Assembly: GCF_041080625.1 (NCBI RefSeq)
Contig: NZ_CP163518.1
Coordinates: 6,875,501-6,939,500 of the forward strand
Direction of reading: 5' to 3'
Length of the DNA stretch: 64,000 nt
Source: Streptomyces sp. CG1
GTDB taxonomy: Bacteria; Actinomycetota; Actinomycetes; Streptomycetales; Streptomycetaceae
Shown one piece after another: positions 9,804-18,800 of the stretch (positions are counted from its first letter, which is position 1; each line of letters opens with the position of its first letter). The notes under the pieces were generated by a model. That model made no database searches and was not told where the DNA came from. It saw nothing but the letters and a program-made list of their open reading frames with translations. The position numbers and the translations under genes were made by a program.

Positions 9804-10199
9804 TCAGAACGCCGGCGCCGGTTCGCGGGCCGGCGCCCAGCAGCGGATGATGTCGCGGACCGAGACGATGCCGGCGACCTCGCCGCGGTCGAGGACGACC
9901 AGGTGCCGGAAGCCGCCGTGGGTCATCGCGCGGGCGGCCTGCTCCAGGGTCCAGGTGGGGGCGGCGAAGACGACGTCGGTGGTGGTGTGGGCGTGGGTGC
10001 GTTCCATGTCCGGGTTCTGGCCCAGGCCGATGGAGTTGAGGATGTCGCGTTCGGTGAGGATGCCGACGCCGCCGGCGTCCGGGTCGAGGACGACGGCGGC
10101 GCCGACACGGCGGGCGGACATCAGGGCGGCTGCCTGGCGGAGGGTGTGGGCGGGGCCGACGGTGAGGATCACCGTGCTCATGGCGTCACGTACGAGCAT
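9804..10199 (-). CDS. tandem CBS-domain protein
   Basis: 131 residues made of two CBS motifs: about 3-60 (VRDAMSTVILTV...GVGILTERDIL) and about 70-125 (TTDVVFAAPT...VAGIVSVRDIIR). Stand-alone CBS pairs bind adenosine nucleotides or SAM and act as energy or ligand sensors. The ATG at 10199 is preferred over the GTG at 10211, because AGGAGG lies 11 nt before the ATG but overlaps the GTG. It is a single-gene unit; the partner protein cannot be inferred. Confidence 0.85.
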   Translation of the reverse strand: MLVRDAMSTVILTVGPAHTLRQAAALMSARRVGAAVVLDPDAGGVGILTERDILNSIGLGQNPDMERTHAHTTTDVVFAAPTWTLEQAARAMTHGGFRHLVVLDRGEVAGIVSVRDIIRCWAPAREPAPAF

Positions 10200-10458
10200 G
10201 GGTGGGGCCACCTCCTAGGGATCCAGGGTTAGTTCCCGGATTCACAAGTTCACAAGTGGGGGTGGCCTCAGAGTGCCAGGTAAAGGAGGGGTCAACAAGG
10301 GGGCGCGCGCGGACAGTTGAGGGCGTGCGTGCGCATGCCTCGACTATGTCAAGTCACGAGATGTCGGGACATGCATCCCCATGTTGGGCGCCATAGCGTG
10401 AGCCACCCCTATCGGCCGCGCTGCTCACCCGGCAGCGCCCAGCAGAGGAGAAAAAGCC

Positions 10459-10689
10459 ATGAACATCATGCGCAACCTCGCCCGTCATCACCGCTCACGC
10501 CTGGCCGCCCGGACCGTGTTCCCGGGCGTCCTCGCCGTCGGCGGACTCGTCCTGGCAGCGGTCTCGGCAGGCGCGCTCGGCCTGGTGTCGGCCGCCCCAG
10601 GCACGGTGGCTCCCGCCGCCTACTGCCACATACAGCCCTGCTATCACGCAATCAACCCGCAGCCCTTGCCCCCACGGGGAGACGACTAG
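10459..10689 (+). CDS. small exported or membrane peptide (76 aa)
   Basis: 76 residues with a good ribosome site (GAGGAG, 8-12 nt before the ATG). A basic N-terminus (residues 1-18, several Arg/His) precedes a hydrophobic stretch (about 22-46) ending in Ala-rich sequence that could be a signal-peptidase site (VSA-APG or APA-AY). The predicted remainder is short (about 22-28 residues), has two Cys (YCHIQPCYH) and ends in a Pro-rich NPQPLPPRGDD tail. No family is recognised. It stands alone, downstream of a region without other genes. It could be a secreted peptide or a small membrane protein. Confidence 0.6.
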   Translation: MNIMRNLARHHRSRLAARTVFPGVLAVGGLVLAAVSAGALGLVSAAPGTVAPAAYCHIQPCYHAINPQPLPPRGDD

Positions 10690-10794
10690 GCGATCACCTG
10701 GCCGGACCCGGGCGGGTGCGGCCACCCGGCGAGGGACTGGGCGGTCCGAACCGCCGTTCAGCCCCTCGTCAACGGGGCGGACGGCGGAGTGGCT

Positions 10795-11595
10795 TCATTG
10801 GCGCGGGTTGAGATACCCCAGCAACTCGTCGTGCAGCAGACCGTTGGACGCCGCCGCGTTGCCGCTGTGCGGGCCCGGGCGGCCGTCGATGCCGGTGAAG
10901 GTGCCGCCCGCCTCCGTGACGATGATCGCGTTGGCCGCCATGTCCCAGAGCGACAGCTCCGGCTCCGCGCAGATGTCCACGGATCCCTCGGCGACCATCA
11001 TGTACGGCCAGAAGTCGCCGTACGCGCGCGTGCGCCACACCTGGCGGGTGAGGTCGAGGAAGCCGCCCAGACGGCCCTGTTCCTCCCAGCCGGAGAGGGA
11101 GGAGTACGCGAAGGAGGCGTCCGTGAGCTTGCCGACGCTGGAGACATGGATGCGGTTCGCCGAGGTCAGGCTGCGGCCCGTGAACGCGCCGTACCCCTTC
11201 GCGGCCCACCAGCGGCGGCCGAGGGCGGGGGCGGAGACGAGGCCCACGACGGGCTGGAAGCCGTCCTCGCCCGCCTCCATCAGGGAGATGAGCGTCGCCC
11301 AGACGGGGACGCCGCGGACGTAGTTCTTGGTGCCGTCGATGGGGTCGATCACCCAGCGGCGGGGGCCGGTGCCCTCGACGCCGTACTCCTCGCCGAGGAT
11401 CGCGTCCCTCGGGCGGGCGCGCTGGAGCTGGCCGCGGATGAGTTCCTCCGCAGCCTTGTCCGCTTCGCTCACCGGGGTCATGTCCGGCTTCGTCTCGACC
11501 TTCAGGTCGAGGGCCTTGAAGCGGGCCATGGTGGTGGCGTCCGCGGCGTCCGCGAGGACGTGGGCGAGGCGCAGGTCGTCGAGGTAGTCCGGCAT
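10795..11595 (-). CDS. hisN: histidinol-phosphatase, inositol-monophosphatase type
   Basis: 266 residues of the Mg-dependent inositol monophosphatase fold. Metal-binding motifs are visible: GEEYG, the WVIDPIDGTKNYVRG signature, and WDMAANAIIVTEAGG near the C-terminus. In actinobacteria this branch supplies histidinol-phosphatase (HisN), the penultimate step of histidine biosynthesis. The synteny (from memory SCO5208) and the IDGTKN signature support that over a plain inositol phosphatase. The ATG at 11595 is chosen because homologues begin MPDY; a GTG lies three codons upstream. Confidence 0.85.
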   Translation of the reverse strand: MPDYLDDLRLAHVLADAADATTMARFKALDLKVETKPDMTPVSEADKAAEELIRGQLQRARPRDAILGEEYGVEGTGPRRWVIDPIDGTKNYVRGVPVWATLISLMEAGEDGFQPVVGLVSAPALGRRWWAAKGYGAFTGRSLTSANRIHVSSVGKLTDASFAYSSLSGWEEQGRLGGFLDLTRQVWRTRAYGDFWPYMMVAEGSVDICAEPELSLWDMAANAIIVTEAGGTFTGIDGRPGPHSGNAAASNGLLHDELLGYLNPRQ

Positions 11596-11776
11596 GTAGG
11601 GCACGGTATCTGTCGGGCGGGTGCCGGAGCCACTAGGGGCGGGGGTGGCGCGCTGACTGGTGTCGTGCGCTGCTGCTGGCGGCGTAAAGATACGTGTGCT
11701 CGGGGTACGGGAACCCTTGACAGTGCATACCGGCGCGTCAAATCTGGGCGCAGAGTCTCTGCCCAGGGAGGCGATG

Positions 11777-12382
11777 ATGCCTGCTGCCCGGGAGTCCCTG
11801 CTGGACGCCGCCTATACGGCCCTGGCGCGCCGGCCGTGGTCCGCGGTGCGGATGGTCGACGTGGCCGCGGCGGCCGGAGTGTCCCGGCAGACTCTGTACA
11901 ACGAGTTCGGCAGCAAGGACGGGCTGGCCCGGGCGCTGGTGCGGCGGGAGGCCGACGGCTATCTGGCCGGGGTCGAGCGGGCGCTCGCCGGTCCGGGCGA
12001 GCCGCAGGAGCGGCTCACGGCCGTGGTCGAGTGGACCAGCGCCGCCGCCCGGGAGAACGCGCTGATACGGGCCATGCTCACCGGCTGCTGGAGCGAACGG
12101 CTCCCGGCCCCGCCGCTCGCCGCCGTGCCGTCCGCCTCCTCGGTGCCGGCGCAGCGCCGCGCGGACGGGCCGCTGCCGACGCCCCGCGACTTCGTACGGA
12201 TCGTGCGGGACCGCGCGGTGACCGTCCTGACGGGTCCGACCGCCGGCTTGGCCGACACCGCCGAGCTGACCCGCCCCTGCGAACTGGTCGTACGCCTCGC
12301 CCTGTCCTGCGTCGCGGCACCGCCGGCGGCGGACGGCGGCATGGCGGAGATGGTCCGAGCAGTCGTCCCCCGGGCGGTGTGA
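11777..12382 (+). CDS. TetR-family transcriptional regulator
   Basis: 201 residues with an N-terminal TetR helix-turn-helix (about 8-54: VDVAAAAGVSRQTLYNEFGS) and a divergent helical ligand domain. It starts at the second of two adjacent ATGs, five nucleotides after GGGAGG; the first ATG at 11774 is too close to the ribosome site. It is divergent from hisN with about 180 bp between. The target may be itself or neighbouring genes; the nearest potential efflux partner is the SMR gene about 1.2 kb downstream on the other strand. Confidence 0.85.
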   Translation: MPAARESLLDAAYTALARRPWSAVRMVDVAAAAGVSRQTLYNEFGSKDGLARALVRREADGYLAGVERALAGPGEPQERLTAVVEWTSAAARENALIRAMLTGCWSERLPAPPLAAVPSASSVPAQRRADGPLPTPRDFVRIVRDRAVTVLTGPTAGLADTAELTRPCELVVRLALSCVAAPPAADGGMAEMVRAVVPRAV

Positions 12383-12407
12383 TCCAGCCGGTGCCCCCGC
12401 CGCCTGC

Positions 12408-12670
12408 CTACTTCTTCAGCCGGCCCGCCTTCGCGTAGTCGATGTCCGCCAGGCCCTCCGCGCCGTAGTCGGCGAAGCCGGAGCGGACGGCGAGGATCTG
12501 GGGGCGCCGGTAGAGCTCGATGGAGTGCGCGAGCCGCCAGATCTCGGCGTCGGCCCGGTTGTAGGGGGCGGCCGCCGTGGCCGGGTGGTGGTCTCGCCCG
12601 CCTTCTTGAGCAGTGCGTCGATCTTCGAGGAGCCGACCGACCCGAACGCCCCTCCGGTGAGCCGGTGTTG
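12408..12670 (-). pseudogene. remnant of an oligopeptide-binding protein (SBP_bac_5), C-terminal end
   Basis: Reading the minus strand toward the stop at 12410-12408 gives a C-terminus typical of actinobacterial Dpp/Opp-type substrate-binding proteins: AEIWRLAHSIELYRRPQIL, then FADYGAEGLADIDY. Upstream the homologous sequence continues only after a frame change (KIDALLKKAG lies in another frame). About 85 residues of a protein normally over 500 aa survive. It abuts, head to head, the start of a broken ABC ATPase gene on the other strand, an arrangement that needs a rearrangement. Not expected to make protein. Confidence 0.75.
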
Positions 12671-13464
12671 AAGGTCCGGGGCCTCACCCGGACCTTCCCC
12701 GTCCACACGGGCGGCATCGTCAGGCGCCGTACCGGCACCGTGTACGCCGTCGACGGGGTCGACCTCGACATCCGGCGCGGCGAGACCCCCGCGCTGGTCG
12801 GCGAGTCCGGGTCCGGGTCCGGCAAGTCGACCACCCTCTTCGAACTGCTCGAACTCGCCGCGCCGGAAGGGGGAACGGTGGAGCTGTTCGGGCAGCGGCT
12901 CGGTACATTCACCAACGAGCGGGCGCGGGAGCTGCGCCGCCGGATCCAGATCGCCTTGCAGGATCCGATGGCCTCCCTCGGCCCCGGATGCCCGTCGGCG
13001 ACATCATCGCCGAGCCACCGCGGACCCAGGGTGCCGACAAGGCGACCGTCGCGCGCCGGGTGCCCGAACTCCTTGCCCAGGTCGGGCTCGAACCGGGGTC
13101 AAGCCGACCGCTTCCCGCACGGGTTCTCCGGCGGTCAGCGCCAGCGCGTCGGTATCGCCCGTGCGCTGTCCGTCGGGCCCGAGCTGCTCGTCCTGGAGGA
13201 ACCGGTCTCCGCGCTCGACGTCTCCGTGCAGGCCGAGGTGCTCGAACTGCTGCGGCGGCTGAAGCGGGAGCGGGGGCTCGCGTAGGTGCTGGTCTCCCAC
13301 GACGACCTCGCCGTCGTACGGAACATCGCCGACCGGGTGGGCGCGGTCTGTCTCGGCCGCACGGCCGAGGCGAGGCCGAGCCCGTCGACGAGGTCTTCGC
13401 CCGGCCCCGGCATCCCTACACCCAGGCGCTGCTGTCCGCTGCTCGCTTCGCAGACGGACGATGA
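12665..13464 (+). pseudogene. decayed oligopeptide ABC transporter ATPase (DppD/DppF type)
   Basis: A recognisable ABC ATPase spread over two frames. Lesions seen directly: (1) Walker A reads GESGSGSGKST, a 6-bp duplication; (2) after QDPMASLGP the frame must shift by one base to continue as MPVGDIIAEP; (3) it shifts back before FPHGFSGGQRQRVGIARAL; (4) an in-frame TAG at 13283 replaces the Tyr expected in GLA-Y-VLVSHD; (5) another shift is needed to read EPVDEVFARPRHPYTQALL at the end. The ABC signature (SGGQRQR), Walker B region and H-loop (SHDD) are still visible. With the adjoining binding-protein fragment this is a dead oligopeptide importer. Confidence 0.85.
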
Positions 13465-13591
13465 GCGGAATCGGTGTGCGCGTGATACGCCGGAGTTCGA
13501 AGGGGACGGTGCGGCTTGTCACTTCGCGAGGGTGCGGGAGGTGCTGTAGCCGGGCGGGGGCCGGGTGACTTGCCGGCGCTGCAGCTCCCGC

Positions 13592-13915
13592 CTAGTGCGC
13601 CGAACCCGACAGCTGCAGGCCGATCACCCCGACGATGACCAGGCTGATGGAGATGAGCTTGAGGGTGGAGACCAGGTCGCCGAGGAAGATCATGCCGTAG
13701 ATCGCGGTGCCGGCGGCGCCGATGCCGGTCCAGACCGCGTACGCGGGGCCGACGTCGAGTTTCTTCAGGGACAGGGTCAGCAGGCCGAAGCTGCCGAGGG
13801 CGAACGACGCGAAGGCGATCGTCGGCCAGAGCCGGGTGAACCCGTGCGAGAGCTTCAGGCACACGGCGAAACCGGTCTCCAGGATCCCGGCCACGATGAC
13901 CAGCAGCCACGCCAT
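13592..13915 (-). CDS. small multidrug resistance (SMR) family transporter
   Basis: 107 residues with four membrane helices, the SMR length and topology. The conserved membrane-embedded Glu is in the first helix (MAWLLVIVAGILETGFAV), and the second half has AYAVWTGIGAAGTAIYG. The ETGF context and this Gly-rich helix resemble SugE/Gdx-type members, which export guanidinium or quaternary compounds as dimers driven by proton exchange. GGGAGG lies 7 nt before the ATG. A guanidine riboswitch is not apparent upstream. Substrate assignment is inference. Confidence 0.85.
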   Translation of the reverse strand: MAWLLVIVAGILETGFAVCLKLSHGFTRLWPTIAFASFALGSFGLLTLSLKKLDVGPAYAVWTGIGAAGTAIYGMIFLGDLVSTLKLISISLVIVGVIGLQLSGSAH

Positions 13916-14002
13916 GTGCGGTCCTCCCGTTGATCCGGATCTCCGGCTCGGTGCGATTATGCACTTACCGGACCGGGCCCCCGGCAAACAACGCAGCGGC
14001 TG

Positions 14003-15013
14003 TCAGTCGCCCTCCCTGCGTTCCCGCGTGGCCAGCAGCCGGCGCAGCGAGTACAGCCGTGCCGGGTCCGCATGCCCCTCCTCGACCCACGCGTCCAGCG
14101 CGCAGTCCGGCTCGTCGTGACTGCATGCGCGCGGGCAGCCCTCCGTGCCCGGCTCCAGATCCGGAAACGCGTGGATGACCCGGAACGGGTCGATGTGCGC
14201 GAGGCCGAAGGAGCGCACACCCGGGGTGTCGATGACCCAGCCGTCCATGATGGTGAGCGGCAGTGCGAGGGCCGAGGTCGTGGTGTGGCGGCCACGGCCG
14301 GTCACCGCGTTGACGTGACCCGTCGAACGCCGCCGGTCCTCCGGAACCAGCGCGTTGACCAGCGTCGTCTTGCCGACGCCCGAGTGACCCACGAACGCGG
14401 TGATCCGGCCGTCCAGGTACCGGCGCACCCGGTCCGCCGCGTCCCCGTTCTCCAACTCGTCGCGGCTGGTGACGACGTACGGGATGTCCAGGTCGCCGTA
14501 CAGCTCCAGCAGCTTGTCCGGCGGGGCCAGGTCCGACTTGGTCATCACCAGCAGCGGCTCCAGGCCGCCGTCGAAGGCGGCGACCAGACAGCGGTCGATC
14601 AGACGGGGGCGGGGTTCCGGATCGGCCAGGGCGGTGACGATCGCCAGCTGGTCCGCGTTCGCCACCACCACCCGCTCGTACGGATCGTCGTCGTCGGCCG
14701 TGCGGCGCAGCACCGAGTCGCGCTCCTCGATCCGGACGATCCGGGCCAGCGTGTCCTTCTTGCCGGACAGATCGCCGACCAAGGCCACCCGGTCCCCGAC
14801 CACCGCCGCCTTGCGGCCCAGCTCGCGGGCCTTCATCGCCAGCACGGTCCGGTCCTCGACCAGGCAGGTCAGCCGGCCCCGGTCGACCGTGAGGACCATG
14901 CCCTCGGCCGCGTCCTCGTGCTTGGGCCGGATGTTCGTACGCGGCCGGTTGCCCTTGCGGTTGGGACGGGTGCGGATGTCGTCCTCGTCGGTGTGCTTGC
15001 CGTAGCGGCGCAT
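14003..15013 (-). CDS. rsgA: ribosome small-subunit-dependent GTPase A
   Basis: 336 residues. Order: basic N-terminus, OB-fold (about 36-110), circularly permuted GTPase with the G4-like TKSD before the P-loop GHSGVGKTT, then a C-terminal zinc finger (GCPRACSHDEPDCAL). This is RsgA/YjeQ, which binds the 30S subunit late in maturation and releases RbfA on GTP hydrolysis. It starts 9 nt after aroA on the same strand, so the two are probably one transcript. Length and motifs are normal. Confidence 0.93.
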   Translation of the reverse strand: MRRYGKHTDEDDIRTRPNRKGNRPRTNIRPKHEDAAEGMVLTVDRGRLTCLVEDRTVLAMKARELGRKAAVVGDRVALVGDLSGKKDTLARIVRIEERDSVLRRTADDDDPYERVVVANADQLAIVTALADPEPRPRLIDRCLVAAFDGGLEPLLVMTKSDLAPPDKLLELYGDLDIPYVVTSRDELENGDAADRVRRYLDGRITAFVGHSGVGKTTLVNALVPEDRRRSTGHVNAVTGRGRHTTTSALALPLTIMDGWVIDTPGVRSFGLAHIDPFRVIHAFPDLEPGTEGCPRACSHDEPDCALDAWVEEGHADPARLYSLRRLLATRERREGD

Positions 15014-15022
15014 GACGTGTCC

Positions 15023-16339
15023 CTACTGCCCGAGCATCCCGGTCCACAGCTCGGGGAAGTCCGGCAGGGTCTTCGCCGTCGTCGCCACGTTCTCGATCTG
15101 CACGCCCTCGACCGCCAGGCCGATGATCGCGCCGGCGGTCGCCATGCGGTGGTCCTCGTAGGTGTGGAAGACGCCGCCGTGCAGCCGGCGCGGGCGGATG
15201 TGCAGGCCGTCGGCGGTCTCGGTGACGTCACCGCCCAGTTCGTTGATCTCCTTGGTGAGCGCGGCCAGCCGGTCCGTCTCGTGCAGCCGCAGATGCGCCA
15301 CACCCCGCAGGGTGGAGGGGGAGTCGGCGAGGGCCGCGACGGCCGCGATGCCGGGGGTCAGCTCGCCTACGTCGCTCAGGTCCACGTCGATGCCGTGGAC
15401 CGCGCCGGAACCGGTGAACACCAGCCCGAACTCGGTGAGTTCGCAGGAGCCGCCCATCTCGGTGAAGATCTCCCGCAGCCGGTCACCCGGCTGGGTGGTG
15501 CGCTCCGGCCAGTCCGGGACCAGCACCTTGCCGCCGGTGACCAGGGCCGCCGCCAGGAACGGCTGGGCGTTGGACAGGTCCGGCTCGATCGTCAGGTCCC
15601 GGCCGAGCAGCGCGCCCGGCGTTACCCGCCACACGTTCGGCTCGCCGCCCGACTCCGGGGTGTCCACCTGGGCGCCGACCGCGCGCAGCATGTCGACGGT
15701 CATCCGGATGTGCGGCAGGGAGGGCAGGGTCGCGCCCGTGTGCCGGACCTCGACGCCCTGGTTGAAGCGCGGGCCGGACAGCAGCAGCGCCGACACGAAC
15801 TGGGAGGACGAGGACGCGTCGACCGATACGGGGCCGCCGTCCAGGGCCCCGCCGCCGTGCACGGTCAGCGGCAGCGCGCCCCGGCCGTCGTCGTCGATCC
15901 GGGCGCCGAGCTGCCGCAGCGCGTCGATCACGCCGTGCAGGGGACGCTCGTACGACCGCGGGTCGCCGTCGAACCGGATGGGGCCGTCGGCCAGCGCGGC
16001 CACCGGCGGCAGGAAGCGCATCACCGTGCCGGCGTTGCCGACGTCGACCGTGGCCGGGCCGTGCAGGCCCGTCGGCAGCACCCGCCATGCCTCGCCGGTG
16101 CCGTCGGGACCGACCCCTTCCTCGATCTCCACGCCCATGGCCCTGAGGGCACCGGCCATCAGCAGGGTGTCGCGGGAGCGCAGCGGGCGGCGCAGCCAGC
16201 CGGGCTCGGAGGCGAGGGCGGCCAGCACCAGCGCGCGGTTGGTGACCGACTTGGACCCGGGCACGTGGACCGTCGCGTCGACGGCTCCGCTCGCGTGCGG
16301 GGCGGGCCAGAGGGCGGAGTGTGCGGGGTTCACGGTCAT
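15023..16339 (-). CDS. aroA: 5-enolpyruvylshikimate-3-phosphate synthase
   Basis: 438 residues. It transfers enolpyruvyl from PEP to shikimate-3-phosphate in the aromatic amino acid pathway. Family motifs are visible: [18 protein letters not shown] near the N-terminus (substrate Lys), [15 protein letters not shown] (the PEP-binding Asn-Ala-Gly-Thr loop), and [12 protein letters not shown] near the C-terminus. The ATG at 16339 is chosen; a GTG three codons upstream is an alternative. It lies immediately upstream of rsgA, a conserved Streptomyces order. Confidence 0.95.
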   Translation of the reverse strand: MTVNPAHSALWPAPHASGAVDATVHVPGSKSVTNRALVLAALASEPGWLRRPLRSRDTLLMAGALRAMGVEIEEGVGPDGTGEAWRVLPTGLHGPATVDVGNAGTVMRFLPPVAALADGPIRFDGDPRSYERPLHGVIDALRQLGARIDDDGRGALPLTVHGGGALDGGPVSVDASSSSQFVSALLLSGPRFNQGVEVRHTGATLPSLPHIRMTVDMLRAVGAQVDTPESGGEPNVWRVTPGALLGRDLTIEPDLSNAQPFLAAALVTGGKVLVPDWPERTTQPGDRLREIFTEMGGSCELTEFGLVFTGSGAVHGIDVDLSDVGELTPGIAAVAALADSPSTLRGVAHLRLHETDRLAALTKEINELGGDVTETADGLHIRPRRLHGGVFHTYEDHRMATAGAIIGLAVEGVQIENVATTAKTLPDFPELWTGMLGQ

Positions 16340-16488
16340 GAGCCCCACTTTAGGGCCTGTCCGACGGTTCCCTCCCTCACTGCCTCAAGGGTGTGGGAGG
16401 TGCCCCCAGCCCCGCGGCGCCTGGCACGCACGCCCCCAGGTGGGCGCCCGGAGATCTCGATCAAAAGCACCGAAATCCTGACGAAAAG

Positions 16489-16530
16489 GCGGCAAGGAAA
16501 ACGCGGCAAGGGAAACGCGGCAAGGACAGG
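16489..16530. repeat. three tandem 14-bp repeats
   Basis: Three head-to-tail units beginning GCGGCAAGG: GCGGCAAGGAAAAC, GCGGCAAGGGAAAC and GCGGCAAGGACAGG. They lie between the upstream side of aroA and the 3' end of the M50 peptidase gene, in a stretch with otherwise unusual A-runs. The role is unknown; they could be binding sites in the aroA leader or simple slippage products. Confidence 0.7.
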
Positions 16531-16551
16531 GAGCCCGGCGCCCGACGGCCC

Positions 16552-17274
16552 TCACACCTCCAGCAGCCAGCGCCCCCCGCCGATCAGCGAGGACAGGGTC
16601 ACCGCGTGGAACAGGAACAGCCACAGCCCCGCCGGTACGTGCGTGAGCCGCGACAGCTGGTCCGCGTCCGAGTCGCCCGCCCCACCCCGGGACCGCTTCA
16701 GCTGCAGCTCGAACGGTGGCCGTACCCCGCCGAACAGCAGGAACCACACCACCGCGTACGCGAACGCCGCCTGCACCTGGGGCCCCGCCAGCCAGGACAC
16801 CAGCAGGAAGGCGCCCCCGGTCAGCACCACGGTCAGCACGCCGTACGCGTTGCGGATCATCACCAGCATCACCACGAGCAGCGCCGTCGCCGCCCACAGC
16901 AGCAGGGTGATGCGGCCGGCGGCCAGCAGCGCCGCACCGCCGAGGCCCAGCAGCGAGGGTGCCGTGTACCCGGCGGCGGCCGTCAGGATCATGCCCAGTC
17001 CGTACGGCTTGCCCCGGCTGACCGTGAGGCCGCTGGTGTCGGAGTGCAGCCGGATGCCGGTGAGCTGCCGGCCGGTGAGCAGCGCGATCAGCCCGTGGCC
17101 GCCCTCGTGCGCGATGGTGATCGCGTTGCGCGATATCCGCCACAGGGTGTGCGGCACGACGACGGCGAGCGCGGCGGCCAGTGTGGCGAGCACCACCCAC
17201 AGGGCGGGGTCGGGCTGGGTGCCGGTGAGCCGGTCCCAGATGCCGGTCAGCGAGGTGGCGGCGAGGCTGTCCAT
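16552..17274 (-). CDS. M50B family membrane metallopeptidase
   Basis: 240 residues, largely hydrophobic (about six membrane segments). The zinc site HEGGH sits within IAHEGGHGLIALLTG near residues 57-61. A later IRNAYGVLTVVLTG helix could supply the third ligand. M50B/DUF-type members are polytopic proteases related to site-2 proteases. The ATG at 17274 is used; the upstream open frame overlaps the divergent SRAP promoter. The two genes are divergent with about 50 bp between start codons. The substrate is unknown and activity is inferred from the motif. Confidence 0.8.
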   Translation of the reverse strand: MDSLAATSLTGIWDRLTGTQPDPALWVVLATLAAALAVVVPHTLWRISRNAITIAHEGGHGLIALLTGRQLTGIRLHSDTSGLTVSRGKPYGLGMILTAAAGYTAPSLLGLGGAALLAAGRITLLLWAATALLVVMLVMIRNAYGVLTVVLTGGAFLLVSWLAGPQVQAAFAYAVVWFLLFGGVRPPFELQLKRSRGGAGDSDADQLSRLTHVPAGLWLFLFHAVTLSSLIGGGRWLLEV

Positions 17275-17324
17275 ATGTCCGAGTGGCTCCCTGTAGCGGT
17301 ACGGAGTCTGGCAGTGTGACATGT

Positions 17325-18140
17325 ATGTGCGGACGGTATGCATCGAGTCGTAGGCCCGAGGATCTCGCAGGAGTCTTTGAGATCGAGAAGTGGGAGCCGG
17401 AGGAGACCCTGGAGCCGGACTACAACGTGGCGCCGACCAAAGAGGTCTACGCCGTCCTCGACCGTCCCGTGAAAGACGCGGACTCCCCGCGTCCGGTTCG
17501 CCAGCTGCGCAAGCTGAAGTGGGGACTGGTGCCGTCCTGGTCCAAGACGCCCGAGGGCGGCGCCCGGATGATCAACGCGCGCGCCGAGACGGTACACGAG
17601 AAGCCCTCCTACCGGCGCGCCTTCGCCGCCCGGCGCTGCATCGTGCCCGCCGACGGCTACTACGAGTGGGTCACCAGCAAGGACGAGCGCGAGCTGGAGG
17701 TCGAGGGCAAGAAGAAGCGGCCGCGCAAGCAGCCCTACTTCGTGCTGCCGGCCGACGGCTCGGTGTTCGCGATGGCCGGGCTGTACGAGTTCTGGCGTGA
17801 CCGGACCCTGCCCGACGACCACCCGCAGGCCTGGTGGGTGACCTGCTCGGTGATCACCACGGAGGCCGAGAAGACGCCGCTGGCCGTGGCCCCCGCCGAG
17901 GGCCCGCACACCCTGGCCGACATCCACCCCCGGATGCCGCTGATGCTCACCCCGGACCGCTGGGACGCCTGGCTCGACCCGGGCCGCACCGACCCCGACG
18001 ACCTGCGCGAGCTGCTGGCCCCGCCCCCGCCCGGCCTGATGCGCGCCTACCCGGTCTCCACGGCCGTCAGCAACGTCCGCAACAACGGCCCGGAGCTGCT
18101 GAAGGAGCTTGCGGCGCCGGAAGAGGGCACACTCTTCTAG
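17325..18140 (+). CDS. SRAP domain protein (HMCES/YedK family)
   Basis: 271 residues. After removal of Met1 the protein begins with the catalytic Cys2 (MCGRYASS). Other active-site residues are in place: Asn84 (INARAET), Glu114 (DGYYEW) and His201 (DIHPRMPLML). SRAP proteins form a thiazolidine crosslink with abasic sites in single-stranded DNA and protect replication forks. The requirement for Cys2 fixes the start at 17325. It ends one base before the next gene and is probably co-transcribed with it. Confidence 0.93.
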   Translation: MCGRYASSRRPEDLAGVFEIEKWEPEETLEPDYNVAPTKEVYAVLDRPVKDADSPRPVRQLRKLKWGLVPSWSKTPEGGARMINARAETVHEKPSYRRAFAARRCIVPADGYYEWVTSKDERELEVEGKKKRPRKQPYFVLPADGSVFAMAGLYEFWRDRTLPDDHPQAWWVTCSVITTEAEKTPLAVAPAEGPHTLADIHPRMPLMLTPDRWDAWLDPGRTDPDDLRELLAPPPPGLMRAYPVSTAVSNVRNNGPELLKELAAPEEGTLF

Positions 18141-18141
18141 C

Positions 18142-18768
18142 GTGATCGAGATTGTCGAGACCGACGCGGGAACCGCACGCATCACCTGGCACCGGGCGGG
18201 GGATTCCGGGCTGGTCCTCGCCCTGAGTCACGGGGCCGGCGGAGGCGTCGAGGCGCGTGACCTCCAGGCACTCGCCCACGCGCTCCCCGCGCACGGCGTC
18301 ACCGTCGCCCTCGTCGAGCAGCCCTGGCGGGTCGCGGGCAAGAAGGTCGCGCCCGCGCCGAAGACCCTGGACGCCGGGTGGCGCGGCATCTGGCCCGCGC
18401 TGGCCGGGATGGAACTGCCCGTGGTCTCCGGCGGGCGGAGCGCCGGGGCCCGGGTCGCCTGCCGTACGGCGGCCGAGCTGGGCGCGCACGCCGTGCTCGC
18501 GCTGAGCTTCCCGCTGCACCCGCCGGGCAAGCCGGAGAAGTCCCGCGCCGGGGAGCTGCTCGGGACCGGGGTGCCCACGCTGGTCGTGCAGGGCGGCAAC
18601 GACCCCTTCGGGAAGCCGGAGGAGTTCCCCGAGGGCTCGTACGAGCTGGTCGAGGTGGCGTACGGGGATCATGGCTTCGCGGTCCCCAAGCGCGCCGGGA
18701 TCACCCAGGAGCGGGCCCTGGAGATCATCACCGAGAGCGTCGCGCGGTGGCTCGCGTCACTCGGATGA
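18142..18768 (+). CDS. small alpha/beta hydrolase (TEX30/KANSL3-like)
   Basis: 208 residues starting at a GTG one base after the SRAP stop. The fold signature is clear: oxyanion loop LSHGAGGGVEARD, nucleophile Ser100 in VSGGRSAGARV, and a C-terminal His in YGDHGFAVPK. Length and motif spacing match the KANL3/TEX30-type dienelactone-hydrolase-like family. The substrate is unknown. Coupling to the SRAP gene is seen in the spacing; a functional link is speculative. Confidence 0.85.
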   Translation: MIEIVETDAGTARITWHRAGDSGLVLALSHGAGGGVEARDLQALAHALPAHGVTVALVEQPWRVAGKKVAPAPKTLDAGWRGIWPALAGMELPVVSGGRSAGARVACRTAAELGAHAVLALSFPLHPPGKPEKSRAGELLGTGVPTLVVQGGNDPFGKPEEFPEGSYELVEVAYGDHGFAVPKRAGITQERALEIITESVARWLASLG

Positions 18769-18774
18769 CGGCCG

Positions 18775-18800
18775 GGAATGCCCCGCGCCGGACCACTGTT
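18775..18800 (+). promoter_or_regulatory. sigma-R-dependent promoter of sigR
   Basis: GGAAT at 18775-18779, exactly 18 nt of spacer, then GTT at 18798-18800. This is the established sigma-R consensus (GGAAT-N18-GTT) and corresponds to the autoregulated sigRp2 of S. coelicolor. It lies about 60 nt upstream of the extended ATG start and about 225 nt upstream of the short GTG start. Confidence 0.85.

Noticed and set aside
14072..17296. 1074-codon + strand frame
   Set aside because: It runs antisense through rsgA, aroA and the M50 gene, all with clear motifs; no domain in the long frame.
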